From positions 248,001 through 312,000 of the forward strand of contig CP150562.1 in the NCBI GenBank assembly GCA_049487715.1: a stretch of DNA of 64,000 nt, written 5' to 3'. The DNA comes from Pycnococcus provasolii (lineage: Eukaryota; Chlorophyta; Pseudoscourfieldiophyceae; Pseudoscourfieldiales). The position numbers and the translations under genes are program-made. Positions 1 through 12,300 of the stretch are shown piece after piece (within the stretch, counting starts at the first letter, position 1; each line of letters starts with the position of its first letter). The notes below the pieces were generated by a model. The model saw only the letters and a program-made list of their open reading frames with translations. It searched no databases and was not told the origin of the DNA.

Positions 1-2684
1 GCCTCGTTCTTCACAGTGGTGACAATAAGATTCACCCCATCCGCCGTGATATCCTTGATCTCACCAAGATCCTGCGTAATGTCACCGAGGGTATTCGTAA
101 TCTTGCCGAATTCGTCTTTCATGTATCCCACGACTTTCACATTTCCTTCCATAATCTCTTGTTTCAGATCCATGCTGATTGTGCCAAGGGCATCGTGCAG
201 GCTCGAGGAAGTTTCCATCATGATTTGTGCATTCTGCATAACCAAGCCCTCCTGCTTTACGAGCATGCGCGAATTCAGGCGAACCGCATCCGCGAGAGCA
301 TCTGTTCTCTCAATGCTCAGCTCGAGCTGCTGTCCATTTTTTTCCACGAGGCGCTTGATCGTTTGCATGCTTTCAGCCGTCGCGCTAAACGAAGTCTCGA
401 TCGATTTTTCAATTTCGTCGCGATACCTTTGCAGAAGCGAACGGTCCTTGTCGCTGAGTTCCTGAGCCTGCACCATGATGCGCAGCTGGCCCAAGTATAT
501 TTCAGCTTTGTCTATTTCATCCTGCTTTGCTTTGATTGCCTCAATCGCCGTTTTAACAACCTTTTCGTACGCGGTCCACGCTGCAAGATCAACCTCATTA
601 GTGCGCATGCCAAGCACATCGAGGCCATTCTGGAATGACTCGAGCTGCTTGCGTGCAGCCTCTTTCACTTTCATCTGTTCATCGGCATTTCCACGTCGGA
701 TCGGCTCTAAACTCTTATCAATTTCGTAGTAAGACAGATGTCGAAGGCGTCTTCCAGTAATATCTCCAGAAATCTCTTCGAGGGCTTTCATGGCGGCGGT
801 CTCATTGCCTACAAACGCGTAGTAGCGCGCCTCAAGCATATGATCCATCATTCCTGCTAGAACATCGCCGTCATCGTAGCAGCACGATGCAACGTTGCAC
901 ACGCCATCCGATTGGCCATTGCCGCGCATTTCGTGGGCACACCCGGGAGCGCATTCGCCCTCGCATTGGTTGTATTTGTATATTTTGTCGTCGCCGGACC
1001 ACTCGTCATCGAGATTTCCGTCGTTGCACTTTTTTGTTTGGACTTGAAGAATCGTGCTGCACGCCGTTCCTGATGGAACACTCTGCTGAGAGTACATGTT
1101 TCTGCTTGCCGAGTCGCCAGGCATGACATCCTCGCCGCTCTCAGTTGTGCACTTCTTCGCACAGGTGTCATAGGAGAATGTACCGTCGAATGCGGTGAAG
1201 CTTCCAGCCTGGCAAGTACGCGTCTGCGTCTCTTTCTTGCACTCGGCATTGCTCTCTACAACCTGTGCCTCGAATCGTTCGCGGCTATCTGTTTCACCAT
1301 TCTTGAACATCACGCCCGAATCAAGCGTGCATCCCATGACGCACGTATCACCCACACGCTGAGCGCCGTTGATGCATTCCCATTGACAGCTACCTGGATC
1401 GTTCATACTACTACCGAACGATGTGAAGCGGGCATTTGACGGCAGATTTGTGCACTCTTGGCAGCTTCCTTGCGACGTCCCCTCGCAACCCGATAGATAT
1501 TGGCCTGTGGCACACGTAGCTAAAAACGGATTGCACGATTGGCACACGCCCTGGCTTGTGCCACCGCAGTTGGATCGGAATTGGTTTGCTCCGCATGACG
1601 GACAACTCTTGCATGTTCCAGAGCTGACGCCACCGCAGCCGTCCAGATATTTCCCAGTGCCACACGAGTCGGAGGGACAGCTTGCGCAACTACCAGAACT
1701 CGTACCGGTGCATCCCTGCCGATATGCGCCAGGACCACATGTAGTAGGACACGCTGTGCAGGATCCTGCATTGGAGTCACCGCATCCCGTGAGATATTCG
1801 CCAATAGAACACGACGACGAGCAGCTTGAGCACGTCCTGGTATCGTATGTGCTTCCTGCCGGGCACGATTGGCCTCCCAGAAATTGTCCCTGTGAGCATG
1901 ATGTTTCGGTTTTGCACGCAACGCACGAATTGCCAGATTTGTAGTATCCTGCCTTGCACTGCCATGGACACGATCCTTGCGGCTCAGCTCCTCCCGAATA
2001 TTCACCATTCGATGGCATGTAGTTGTCGCATGGAATGCACTGAGCCGGCGAAGTCCGCCCCGCATTGCTACACGTCTCACGTCGATAGCCAGCAGCACTG
2101 CACGACGTGGTTTCGCACTGGTTGCACGAGTCACCAAATTTGTAATATCCCGCACGACATTGCCACTCGCACGATGATCCTGCGCCGGTGGTATATTCTG
2201 AATTCGAAGGCTTCCAGCTTGAGCACGGCGCGGGTGGTGGAGACGGCGCCGTTGGCGGCGGCGGGGGACTTGTGCAGTCGCCGTTGTCGAAGTTGCACGC
2301 GTAATTATTGCATGCACTGTCACAATAGCCGTCGCCGGGATAAGAGCTCGGGCACCCAGGCGAGCACTGGGCCGGCGGCGGCGGCGAGTGATATTTGCAG
2401 CATTCATAACAAGCTTTAGACCACCAACGCCCACAACCATCGCTGTATTGTTGAGACGGATACTCGTTCGAATCGCACCTCAAGTTACCGTAGTACTTCT
2501 TCGCTCCGTCGCAATCATGACCAGCGTGAACTTTGGTCGTGAGGAGGCATGTCGTCGTTATCAAGATCAGTTTGCAGATTTGCGTGAACGCAACAAGTGT
2601 TTTGGCATGTATTCTTGTCACACCTCCACGCCTAAACCCTGAAGAAAACTCGCAGCACATCTTCTGTATCTGTTCGTGTAGCAT
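1..2684 (-). CDS. Secreted Notch-repeat (LNR) / Cys-rich repeat protein, partial
   Basis: An uninterrupted minus-strand frame runs from an ATG at 2684 (or 2660) off the left edge, giving about 894 residues with no stop; an in-frame stop lies upstream at 2709-2711. A basic N-terminus and a hydrophobic stretch ending VHA look like a signal peptide. An LNR follows at about 2270-2390, with the pattern C-GC---GDGYCD--C----C--D-GDC, then a Pro-rich linker. About 1300-2200 holds tandem Cys-rich units of the type CxxC...GxYxxxC, which resemble ephrin-receptor-like GCC repeats. A second LNR-like block lies near 860-960 and ends CCYDDGDV. From about 850 to 1 the protein becomes a charged, Cys-free coiled coil. 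I infer an extracellular or cell-surface protein; its C-terminus is outside the window and its function is unknown. It is next to another large surface protein and shares an upstream repeat with it. Confidence 0.85.
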   Translation of the reverse strand, partial: MLHEQIQKMCCEFSSGFRRGGVTRIHAKTLVAFTQICKLILITTTCLLTTKVHAGHDCDGAKKYYGNLRCDSNEYPSQQYSDGCGRWWSKACYECCKYHSPPPPAQCSPGCPSSYPGDGYCDSACNNYACNFDNGDCTSPPPPPTAPSPPPAPCSSWKPSNSEYTTGAGSSCEWQCRAGYYKFGDSCNQCETTSCSAAGYRRETCSNAGRTSPAQCIPCDNYMPSNGEYSGGAEPQGSCPWQCKAGYYKSGNSCVACKTETSCSQGQFLGGQSCPAGSTYDTRTCSSCSSSCSIGEYLTGCGDSNAGSCTACPTTCGPGAYRQGCTGTSSGSCASCPSDSCGTGKYLDGCGGVSSGTCKSCPSCGANQFRSNCGGTSQGVCQSCNPFLATCATGQYLSGCEGTSQGSCQECTNLPSNARFTSFGSSMNDPGSCQWECINGAQRVGDTCVMGCTLDSGVMFKNGETDSRERFEAQVVESNAECKKETQTRTCQAGSFTAFDGTFSYDTCAKKCTTESGEDVMPGDSASRNMYSQQSVPSGTACSTILQVQTKKCNDGNLDDEWSGDDKIYKYNQCEGECAPGCAHEMRGNGQSDGVCNVASCCYDDGDVLAGMMDHMLEARYYAFVGNETAAMKALEEISGDITGRRLRHLSYYEIDKSLEPIRRGNADEQMKVKEAARKQLESFQNGLDVLGMRTNEVDLAAWTAYEKVVKTAIEAIKAKQDEIDKAEIYLGQLRIMVQAQELSDKDRSLLQRYRDEIEKSIETSFSATAESMQTIKRLVEKNGQQLELSIERTDALADAVRLNSRMLVKQEGLVMQNAQIMMETSSSLHDALGTISMDLKQEIMEGNVKVVGYMKDEFGKITNTLGDITQDLGEIKDITADGVNLIVTTVKNE

Positions 2685-2906
2685 GTATTTTGTGTCGCAT
2701 GGTGGATAACGTCAACTTTTGTTTAGTCACAGGAAGTCATTGTTGTCATGCAGCCCTCCTCTAAGAAGCACCTGTCTGGAGGAAGACATTTGTAACAAAG
2801 GGGGAGTGCATCCCATACTTCGCTCACAACTCACACGTAGTCATGAACACCACCGCCACCACCACCAACAACGCGACACATTACTTCTCGTGCGTGCGTC
2901 TTGAAG

Positions 2907-3552
2907 TCAAACAAAAGAAGTAAGAACAAGCCACACCACAACTTACGAAACGCAAAGCGCTCCACGTACGCACCTTACCTTCAGTGAAGCGAGCTCAAAC
3001 AAGAAGGAGCAAGCTCGTACTTACGATGGACAAGGCAGGCAGAACCGCAGAAGAAGAACCGCCTTGGTCTACCTGAATGCCTCTCGTCTTGTTTTTTTAA
3101 AGCGAAGCCTTGCACAGCTCTTCTTCTTCGCACACCACTCACTGCGCTGTGGCGAGTCAGTGTGTCACGCGCACCACAGCAAGACAGGCGAGCTTCGGAG
3201 CTTGCTTGCTGCCGTCACCGCACGGATGGACAAGACGAGTGGGAGACGCACCGGCGTGAGCGATGGCCGTCGGGATGGCGACGTCGATGGCTGGTGTCGA
3301 GGGACCTGGTCGCACTTCGAGGTTTGAGGGGCGAGGCGGCTGGACGTTACGGCAAGGCGGAGGTTGCGTTTCTCCGCTGTGCGGGAAATTCCTCTGTGTG
3401 ACGGACCACTTGCGTCGCCGTCTCTGCGTTGTGCCTCGCGGTTGCCCGGAGTGAATTTCTCGCGCATGCCACTGTGCGTCGCCGTTGTGAGATGCGAGGA
3501 ATGCGAGGCGAGTCGCGCTGGGAAATTCTTGCAATTTTCTCACCTTTTTCGC
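2907..3552. repeat. Long direct repeat, copy 1
   Basis: This stretch of about 645 bases is nearly identical by eye to 12788-13508 in the same orientation. It starts about 220 bases upstream of the LNR gene start. Short ORFs inside it are not shared intact by both copies, so I do not call a gene. It could be a duplicated promoter/leader or a dispersed element. Confidence 0.85.
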
Positions 3553-4393
3553 GCCTGCTTGCCAACGGCATCCACTGCTGTGAACTCGTGATAGATATCT
3601 TCCATCCCCGCTCTGGTCGCCTTGTGATCGAGAGACTTTTCCGACCAAAGCCCATGGTCGTTGGGCTGCCTTTGCCCTTTGGCCATCGCACCACCTGCCT
3701 TCGACCATGGCATTGGTTCATCCTCCCGATTATGCTGGTCGAGAGCAAACAGCGGGGCAAGTTGTCGATCAGATCTCCTCCAGCCTGCCCTTCTCAATTG
3801 CCGGAGCCAGACAACGAAACATAACGCGATGCCTTGACGCGATGGACAAAGGCAGGTAACGCGATACAGTAGATGGCCAACAGCATGGCAAAGTGAAGAC
3901 GTGAGGTGGTAACGTTATGTAGCACTACATAGGGTGGAATGAATATGTAAAAAGCGTTGGCAACGTGGCAGCGTATCTCCTTTCAATACCGGGTACCTTG
4001 TTTAACCGGTATCCCTTTCGCGCACTCCCTGGCTGCGAGTGAGTGGCGAGTGAGTGAGTGGTGTGAGTGAGTGTGTGATGTCACCTCTGTACGTTGTGAA
4101 CTCGAGAACTCGAGAACGCGGTTTCCAGGCACGGCGAATCCTCAAGGCGCCCATCAACCCATCATCACCGCGCTCATTCTCATCGTCGCACGATAATAAC
4201 TAACCCTAACCCTAACCCTAATAACTAACTGCAGCGGACGTGGTTGGAGCCTCCTGCGACTAGGCCGGTCTACGCTCTCTGGCGTGCTTTTCATCTGAAC
4301 TGAACTGAACTGAACGTTACACGTCAAAAAGTAAAAACCTGAGGAACCCAAAATCCCGAAAAGGAGAGCCATCACGGACTTGCACCCCCAGCT
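3553..4393. other. Intergenic region with simple-sequence DNA
   Basis: I see no convincing gene. The region holds a GAGT/GTGA-rich stretch at about 4035-4078 and a 32-base segment at 3719-3750 whose reverse complement is at 13726-13757. A telomere-like tract lies at its right end. Confidence 0.5.
4201..4224. repeat. Interstitial telomere-like CCCTAA tract
   Basis: Three CCCTAA units on the plus strand. This is one of the few tracts in the window not close upstream of a recognised gene; it is about 170 bases beyond the 3' end of the retroelement relic. Confidence 0.9.
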
Positions 4394-5443
4394 CTAGCTG
4401 AGCGTTGGAGGTGGCTCATGCGGATGAGGAGTCTCCAAAGTGACCGGTAGCGATGTGCGCTCCAGAGCCCGAGCGAAATGAGCACGCTTGTGTGAAAAAG
4501 GTAAATCGAAATCCCCCCGGTCGGGCCATGCCGATGGTGCCGGCAGTGCCCTCGACGACGGCGTGAATTCCGATCGATGCGGAAGCGGCGCCGAATGAGC
4601 ACTGCCAGCGGGCGGGACATGCTCAACGTGTTGGTAGAAATGAGCAATGCGTGTGCCCTTGGCCCTCGCGTGAACCACGGAGAGGCTTCGCTTCCAAAAC
4701 GATAGGAGCGAGCCCCGCGCTTCCCCCGCAGATGCGCAGTTGAAGATCAATTGAACCGCCAACGATTGCGAACCAGCAGTGGCAAGCTCGTCGAGAAGCC
4801 CACGCAAGCTGTCACCCATGCAGCCATGTTGCGATAGAACGCCCGGTACAAAGTCCATGCCCGCCTGGTCGTGCGGCATACGTTCCTTACGACGTTTGGC
4901 ATCTTCGTATTTGGCAACCGGCGCCGGCACGAAGCCGGGAGCGGCCAAGCCCTCGTGCAGCTTGTCGAGCTGGCTGACCGCTTCACCGTGGATGACGACT
5001 CGACCGGGCGCCGAAGCTGTAGCGGGCACGACCCTTGCCGATGCGACAATGCCACCATCAAATGCCACACTACGTTCCCGTAGACCATAGAGAACGCGAT
5101 CAGCCAGGACATGGTTGGATCCACCCGCCCCCGTGGGTACGCGAATGCCGGCTGATCGCACGGAACACCCGGCAATCGACGCGAACTCGCTGATTGCCTG
5201 GTTGAGCGATGTGTGTTGTTCTTGTGCCCGAGGCAGACCGACTCCGAGCTTGCACGTCGTGGCGTGCGCGCCAAAGAGGTCGATCGGCGCACGGCAGGCA
5301 CACTGAGTCCGTAGGCACGCAACCACCCGCGCCGCGTCGAGCTTTTCATCCACGCGCTCGTGCCTCGTGGTCCGTGGACTGCGCTTCTTAAGATACGGGC
5401 CGGCTTGTTGCTCGTAACGCGCGCATCGAAAGATAAAGTACAA
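4394..5443 (-). mobile_element. Retroelement relic: C-terminal end of a reverse-transcriptase polyprotein
   Basis: This open frame of 349 residues matches only the distal part of non-LTR-type RT proteins. It has a C-x-C...GAHATTC zinc-knuckle-like segment, then a block with ADRVLYG, then KYEDAKRRKERM, GMDFVPGVLSQHGCMGD, and a tail with SFWKRSLSVVHARA. These are the order and spacing I know from the region after the RT domain in algal and oomycete elements. No RT catalytic motif (YxDD) and no endonuclease are present, so the copy is 5'-truncated. The frame is intact, which suggests a fairly recent insertion or chance. The family assignment is from memory of conserved blocks, not from a search. 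Confidence 0.6.
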
Positions 5444-5647
5444 TGAGCCCGCTCAACTTTCGGATTTCTGTTTTCATTTCAGATAGAGTGCGCACGACCA
5501 ACCCAACGCCAAGCGGCCGCAAGGGCGAGGGAGAACACTCACCTCTTACAAGCAGATAAAGCACATGATGTCGCTTTCGCTTCGCGGACTCGAAATGCGC
5601 AGTAGCGCTTTGAGGAGCACATTCACGTCTTCATCTTCGCGGCATGC

Positions 5648-6277
5648 TTGTTTGGCTGCGGCAAGTGTCAACAGGAATGTGATTCAAAGAGCTTGAAGAT
5701 GTCGAATATGGAATATTGCGAAGGAGAGAAGCGACAAATGACGGACAGTGGTTGTGGTTTTCTTTGGATGGAACCGTGCTATGAGTGCTGTATCCTGGCA
5801 CCGCCGACACTTCTTCCACCTCCACTGCTACCGCCATCACCGCCGCCGCCGCCCCCACCGCCCCCACCTCTCACCACCACCACCACCACCACAACAACAA
5901 CAACAACAAGCGCAACCACAACAACCACAACAACCACAACCGTAACGACACTGGTGGGAGGGGAGCCTGCGATAGCGGACAGTGACACATCTTCGCTGTA
6001 CGAGTCACCTCCGCCATACCCGCCAAGTCCACCGCCGTACCCGCCATTCCCGCCACCTCCACCACCACCGCGCCAACCTAATTGCATATTCAGTGAAGCT
6101 CATGGCGATGCTGGGACTCCGGTAAATTGGCTTAATCATACGACGCATTCTTGCTGTTCAAAGGAACCAGTGACAAAGCTATGGTACAAGTTCATCGGCG
6201 GCGACCATACAGACAACATTCAAATCGTTCTCTCACCGTATGCGTGCGTGTACTCACTTTACGTCCACACCAAATGA
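5648..6277 (+). CDS. Possible Pro/Thr-rich Cys-containing protein, exon boundaries uncertain
   Basis: This open frame of about 209 codons has a Cys-rich N-terminal part, a long proline run, a polythreonine run, a second Pro/Tyr-rich segment and a C-terminal part with several Cys. The composition resembles algal hydroxyproline-rich wall or surface proteins. There is no ATG at the start of the open frame: it opens with TTG, and the first in-frame ATG is about 50 bases further in. Either an upstream exon is missing or the frame is not a gene. It converges on the thrombospondin-type gene, 75 bases away. The antisense Gly-rich frame is a shadow of the proline codons. Confidence 0.3.
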   Translation: MFGCGKCQQECDSKSLKMSNMEYCEGEKRQMTDSGCGFLWMEPCYECCILAPPTLLPPPLLPPSPPPPPPPPPPLTTTTTTTTTTTTSATTTTTTTTTVTTLVGGEPAIADSDTSSLYESPPPYPPSPPPYPPFPPPPPPPRQPNCIFSEAHGDAGTPVNWLNHTTHSCCSKEPVTKLWYKFIGGDHTDNIQIVLSPYACVYSLYVHTK

Positions 6278-6352
6278 ATTTGCGTGAATTACAATCCCTT
6301 TTCCAATTAACTCTCACTCCTCCCTCTCTCCAAGCGCTCGTGAATCCCTCTT

Positions 6353-9300
6353 TCAAAGCTCAGCCACCGCCGTGAGGAGGCGCCTCTTCTCGAGCTTCGT
6401 CATGCCCATCGAGTCCAGATCCCCCTCCACCACATCCTTCAGATCGCTCGCGGCTGCAATGCCGAGATCCAGCAGAGGCTGTCGGTACTTGTCATCCAGG
6501 CGAGAAGCTTCGAGAACTGCAGTGACGGCATCACCACTGCTGCCGCTGCCTACTTGGGTTGCATCCTTCGAGCCTGCCTCGCCTCCCTCTTTGTCTTCAT
6601 CATCGTCCACCGTCACCGCGCCAATCATTTCCATAGGAGACAGCTGAGGTGCTTGCGGTGGTGGTCCTTGAGGTTCCGGCACAATGACGTCAGCCGCGGG
6701 CAGGCCCATGACTGTAGTGCCACCAATCTCATGTTCCGTCGGCGTGGCGGCAGGTGGCAACTTCTCCTTCGTCTTGCTCGAGCCTCCGCCGCGCGTCTCC
6801 CCCGCTTCCTCCATCTCAGATACCTCATCCTCCTGGAACGACTCAACAGCTGTTTTCGACGAGGCGGTGTCCTTCTTCTTGCGACGACGCATCATAAACA
6901 TCACCGCAAGCACAATCACCAACACGACAATGCCGCCGCCAGCCGCTGCTCCTATCATGGTCATGTCGCCGCCTCCTCCACCGCCCGACGGTGACTCGGC
7001 GGGTGAGTTGATGTTGATGACGATGTTGTACGTCACCACGCTGATGCTCACTTGGTCGAGACCACGTTCGACGAGTTCGTCTGCAAGAGAACCGCTTTCT
7101 ACCACGTTTCGGAAAACGTTCTCCGCCGTCTTTGCACTTGCCTCGTCTTTGTACGCGGCGATGCGGAATGCAACGTCGATGCCGCTCGTTGCCGCAGCCG
7201 CAGGAGTTTGCTGCAGCATCGCACGCCTGTGTGAAGCTCCGGTACTGGGAAGCAAAGATGACAAGTCGGGAGGTGTTGCGCGTGCAGTGACAGAGTCGAT
7301 AATCACCTGGTCTGTCTTGACGTTCATCTTTTCCGCGACAGATTCCGAGAAGATTCTTCTTGCAGCGTCTGAAAACGAGCTCACTGTGTAACCGCTAAGG
7401 CTCACCGTCGATGCAAGTGCAACGGCCTGCTGTGAGTCCGCTTGCTGCGCCTGTGGGAGGGTCGTGATGGTGGTGGCCGCCACTGTTGTAGCTGTGGTGG
7501 TGGTCGCTGTCGTCGTCGCTGTCGTCGTCGTCGTCGTCGTCGTTGTTGTTGTCGTTGTCGTCGTTGTCGTCGTTGTCGTCGTTGGTGTTGTCGTTGTCGA
7601 CGTCGTGGTGGTGGTGCAAGCCTGCGTGTTGCACGACTGAGACGTCGATGGCTTGGTGTCAGAGCAGTACGAGTCCGATGCGCTCTGACCATCCGATCGC
7701 GTGCATGTCACTGAGCGCGTCTGCGTGCCTCCTCCGCACGACGCCGAGCACGACGACCACGCGTCGGTGCTGTACGAGTACGTGTAGCATTCCTGCGTGT
7801 TGCACGACTGAGATGTCGATGGCTTGGTGTCAGAGCAGTACGAGTCCGATACGCTCTGGCCGTCCGATCGCGTGCATGTCACGGAGCGCGTCTGCGTGCC
7901 TCCTCCGCAAGTTGCAGAGCACGACGACCACGCGCCTCTGTTGTAAAAGTATGTGCTGCATTCCTGCGTGTTGCACGACTGAGATGTCGATGGCTTCGAG
8001 CCCGAGCAGTACGAGTCCGACACGCTCTGACCATCCGATCGCTTACACGTGACTGATCGCGTCTCCGTGCCTCCTCCGCACGACGCCGAGCACGACGACC
8101 ACGCGTCGGTGCTGTACGAGTACGTGTAGCATTCCTGCGTGTTGCACGACTGAGATGTCGATGGCTTCGAGCCCGAGCAGTACGAGTCCGACACGCTCTG
8201 GCCGTCCGATCGCTTACACGTGACTGATCGCGTCTCCGTGCCTCCTCCGCACGACGCCGAGCACGACGACCACGCACCCGAATTGTATGAGTACGTGTAG
8301 CATTCCTGCGTGTTGCACGACTGAGATGTCGATGGCTTCGAGCCCGAGCAGTACGAGTCCGACACGCTCTGACCATCCGATCGCTTACACGTGACTGATC
8401 GCGTCTCCGTGCCTCCTCCGCACGACGCCGAGCACGACGACCACGCGTCGGTGCCGTAATAGTACGTGTAGCATTCCTGCGTGTTGCACGACTGAGATGT
8501 CGACGGCTTCGAGCCCGAGCAGTACGAGTCCGACACGCTCTGACTGTCGGATCGCTTACACGTGACTGATCGCGTCTCCGTGCCTCCTCCGCACGACGCC
8601 GAGCACGGCGACCACGCACCCGAATTGTATGAGTAGGTGAATGAAACGGTTGTTGTGGGAGTAGTGGTAGTAGTATATGGCGCGCTGCATCCACCGGGGC
8701 AAGCGCCGTCGATTGCATCGGAATAGCCGCAGCAAATACTACTTCCTTGAGGTCCTTCAGTCCAATTCGTGTACAACTGGTAGCAAGCTCCATAACTATC
8801 GCAGTACGCAACGGTGGTACCCTCAGAGAGCGGAGCGCAATCGGAATGTTTCGAGCATGGGCATGTACCAGAGGAGCCGGGACAAAACCCGTCGATTGGA
8901 TCGAAATATTCGCAGCAGGTACTCAAACTGTAGCACGCTCCATATCTATCGCAATACTGATTCGAAGAGCAGTCGGAATGTTTTGAACACGAACTAGGAA
9001 ATTCGTAGTCTCCGGTTGGCGACGATCCGATGAGATTATAGCAAGTCTGTGCTAAAGCAAAAGACTTAGAAGCTCCTGAGACGGAAGAGCTGTACTCTTG
9101 GTTGCTGCCCCATGCTTTTGTGAATAACGGTCCCAAACCCGCCTTGACGTACATTTTCCTCAGGAGGTACGCATTTACTTCTAAATCAATTGTGATTTTC
9201 GTGTCAAAGCTAGAAGTCGTGCAGGTGGGCGAACAATACGTGTACGATCCGCAAACTGTCGGAAATGTGCTTCCATATTTGAAGTTCATTGATGCAACAA

Positions 9301-12300
9301 GCTTAATTCTTGGATCGAATGCGAGGTAAACTTCAGCATCTCCAAAGATCGAAATGGACGCAAATACACCAGCATACAATGGTGCAGAAAGCTCAAGCTC
9401 GGCTTTTGCATTTACGTCGACACTTAAGCCCTCCAATGACGATGACACAGGATTGCCGCTAGTTTCCTGCTCGTCACCATTAGTCCATCGGAGACCCGAA
9501 AAGTCCTTGGTGAGAAAGATATTGTTCCTCGTATGCAAGAGGACTTCGCCGTCCACCGTGATAGTGCGCTTCATCGAATACGATGCGCGCGCGTTGAATT
9601 CGAGCTTCGGTTTGTATTTGAGCTCACCCATCACGCCAGCTTTCATGTTGACTCCGGCAATACTCAGATCCATACATAACCCAGAAAAACAGGTTAGATC
9701 CATGATAGTTCCCCAGTCAAATTCTTCGGTGAAGCTGCCAGAGGCGGATGCTGTGCCGTCGACTGTCGCCTTCATATTTGACAGCTTTCCTTTTGCCCAC
9801 ACTTCGGCGAATGGATTGTAATTGTCAGTCTTGACGAGAACATGCACCGCTCCGCTGCCCTTTAAACTACAATCATAGCAGGCCCATGTTCCGCCCATGT
9901 TTTGATTACCCATCGACTTCGAGCTTGATGCTTGAAGACTGATTGGAGTCGACGAATACTGCTTTTCGTAGAGCAAGCGGAAATTCACTCGATTGCTCAC
10001 ATGACTAAGCTGCCAAGAGATTGTTTTGGATTGTATATCTGCCAAGCGTAAATAAAAATCCGAGAAAGATGCGGAGTCATGGCATCCTGGAAATTTGCTT
10101 CGATCATGCAGATCTGGCATGGTGAACCAAATCGTCATTTCCGGTAACGCCGGGCAGTTTGAAGTATCTTGACAGCACTTGCCATTGTCGCCAGGGCAAT
10201 CCGTGTATCCACTTGAGCAGTAGAAGGTGACATCCTCGCATTGAGGAGCTGCCGGGCAGTTTGATGTATCTTGACAGCACTTGCCATTGTTGCCAGGGCA
10301 ATCCGTGTATCCACTTGAGCAGTATAAACTGGCATCCTCGCATTGAGGAAGTGCCGGGCAATTCGATGTGTCTCGACAGCACTTGCCATTGTCGCCAGGG
10401 CAATCCGTGTATCCACTTGAGCAGTAGGCCCAGGCATCCTCGCATTGAGGAACTGCCGGACAGCTTGAAGTATCTTGACAGCACTTGCCATTGTCGCCAG
10501 GGCAATCCGTGTATCCACTTGAGCAGTAGAAGGTGACATCCTCGCACGACGGGTGATTGTAATTGCCGCTACATTCACTTTCGTAATAACAGCACCACGA
10601 TGTTCCAGTGCATCTTTCCCAATTCCAAGAACAATATACACTGACTTGTTCGCAATGACTTCGGCGAAACGCGTCGTCATCACCACCATGATCCGCCTTT
10701 CGGCGTCCACTAGCACTCATCGGATTACTAGTCGACACTTGTACAAAGCCACATGATGTGTCTAAGGCTGAATTGTCTGTCGGTGTGTCATCTTCCAGAA
10801 ATTCTACATACAAGGGATCGGGCACATTGCTATTTCTCTTGGAAAATGTAATTTTGTAAGTATTCCCCGCCACAAGGCCCAGCTTATGTCCAGTATCATC
10901 ACTATAATCCCATCCGTAGCCATCATCAGCATCCATCCTAGTGTCGAAAGAATCATCAGCAATATATGTTCCAAATGTATTGGTGACAGGATTGATTATG
11001 TACGCGTCATAACCACGGCCAGGTATCCAGTGATCACGTCGAGTCGCATTCCCCGCTACTTCCGATGCGTTATTCTTCTCTCGGCCAAACAGCAAGACGT
11101 CGCTTGAGGAGTCGGCGGTAGCAGTGCCGTTCTTCGCGTTCTGTTGTAGTAAACGTCGATTACGCACCAGGGCCGACGATGTCGTCGGCTGATGATCTTT
11201 ATTAGCATTCTGCGTCTTCGCGAGTTCAATAATGGAGTCTGAGTCCGCAAAGTTGTGAGTGTTATCAGGGTCCAGTCCTGCACGCGTGAACGAGTCTGCG
11301 CGAGAAGAACGCGCAAGACTAAGTTCTTCCGGAAGTCCTTGGAAAAATTCCATGGCTGAATTCTCGAAGCATTCGTGGAAAGAGACAGGCGTGGCGATCA
11401 CCTGGACCACGATGTCGTCGTTGTTGTCTTCTTCTTCTGAGCTTGCCTTCTTTGAAGCGACGACAACAGGTTGCTGCTGCTGATCACCATCATCACCAGC
11501 GGCAAGAGGAGAAGAGGAGGGTTGGAGCACAACTGGTGGTGCGATGATGCGATCGCGAATCGGGTGCGTCGTCGCAAGGCCGATGCGATTGCATCGCCAC
11601 GTCTCGCTGCCGACGAGAATTGTGCCGACGGTGAGATTCAGAGATGAGATCAACTTTTCAGCTTCCACGTGATAAGACTCCGTTCTTCCCTTCAAATCTC
11701 CACCGCCGCCGCCTTCTGTGCTTCGTTTGAAGACGAGAGTAAGCCGAGTTGTCACCGTGGAGGAGGTTGCGGAGGAGGGACCTTCATCGAACGTCGACGA
11801 TGTGCGGCCATCGTCATCGCCTCCTCCTGTATCAGCGTTCCTTGTCGTGGTGCCATCATCTGAACGCGGCAGCTCCACGGTGGTCAGCCCCGATGTTACT
11901 GCTGCTGCTTTATTCCGCAGAGGTGGTGAGTTGCGTGAGAGGTCGCCACCACCTTCTTCTTCTCTGTCATCACCGCCTTCGTATTCCTCGATGCAGTGCA
12001 CCTTTCTAATGCGCGGCTCCTCATCAAGAACTAAGACATGTCTGTGCCGCCTCGCGGTGTACTCAAAGTACGTTAGAAGTCCCGTCGACGGGTCGTGTCG
12101 CTGATAACGGTGCTTGAAATGTAACGCAGAGGAGTCGGCACCCGTGCCATCGCCTGCTGTGCCGCCACCATCGCTCGTCGAAAGGAGTGGCGAGGGACTG
12201 ACGAACGTCTGCGTCGATGGTGGACGCAGGCCAGCGGCATGCTCATCACCTCCTTGATGAAGTGACTGCGTCGTTCCCTTTGCCGTACTCTCATCCAGCT

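Noticed and set aside
1520-2440. Minus-strand 306-codon frame rich in Arg/Ala
   Set aside because: It lies in a different frame over the LNR gene; the Cys-pattern frame is clearly the coding one.
3157-3824. Several overlapping 80-180-codon frames on repeat copy 1
   Set aside because: They overlap on both strands and are not conserved in copy 2.
5779-6087. Gly-rich antisense frame
   Set aside because: It is the complement of proline and threonine runs on the other strand.
7879-8811. 310-codon Arg-rich minus-strand frame
   Set aside because: It is a shadow of the repeated TSP1 codons in another frame and has no family likeness.
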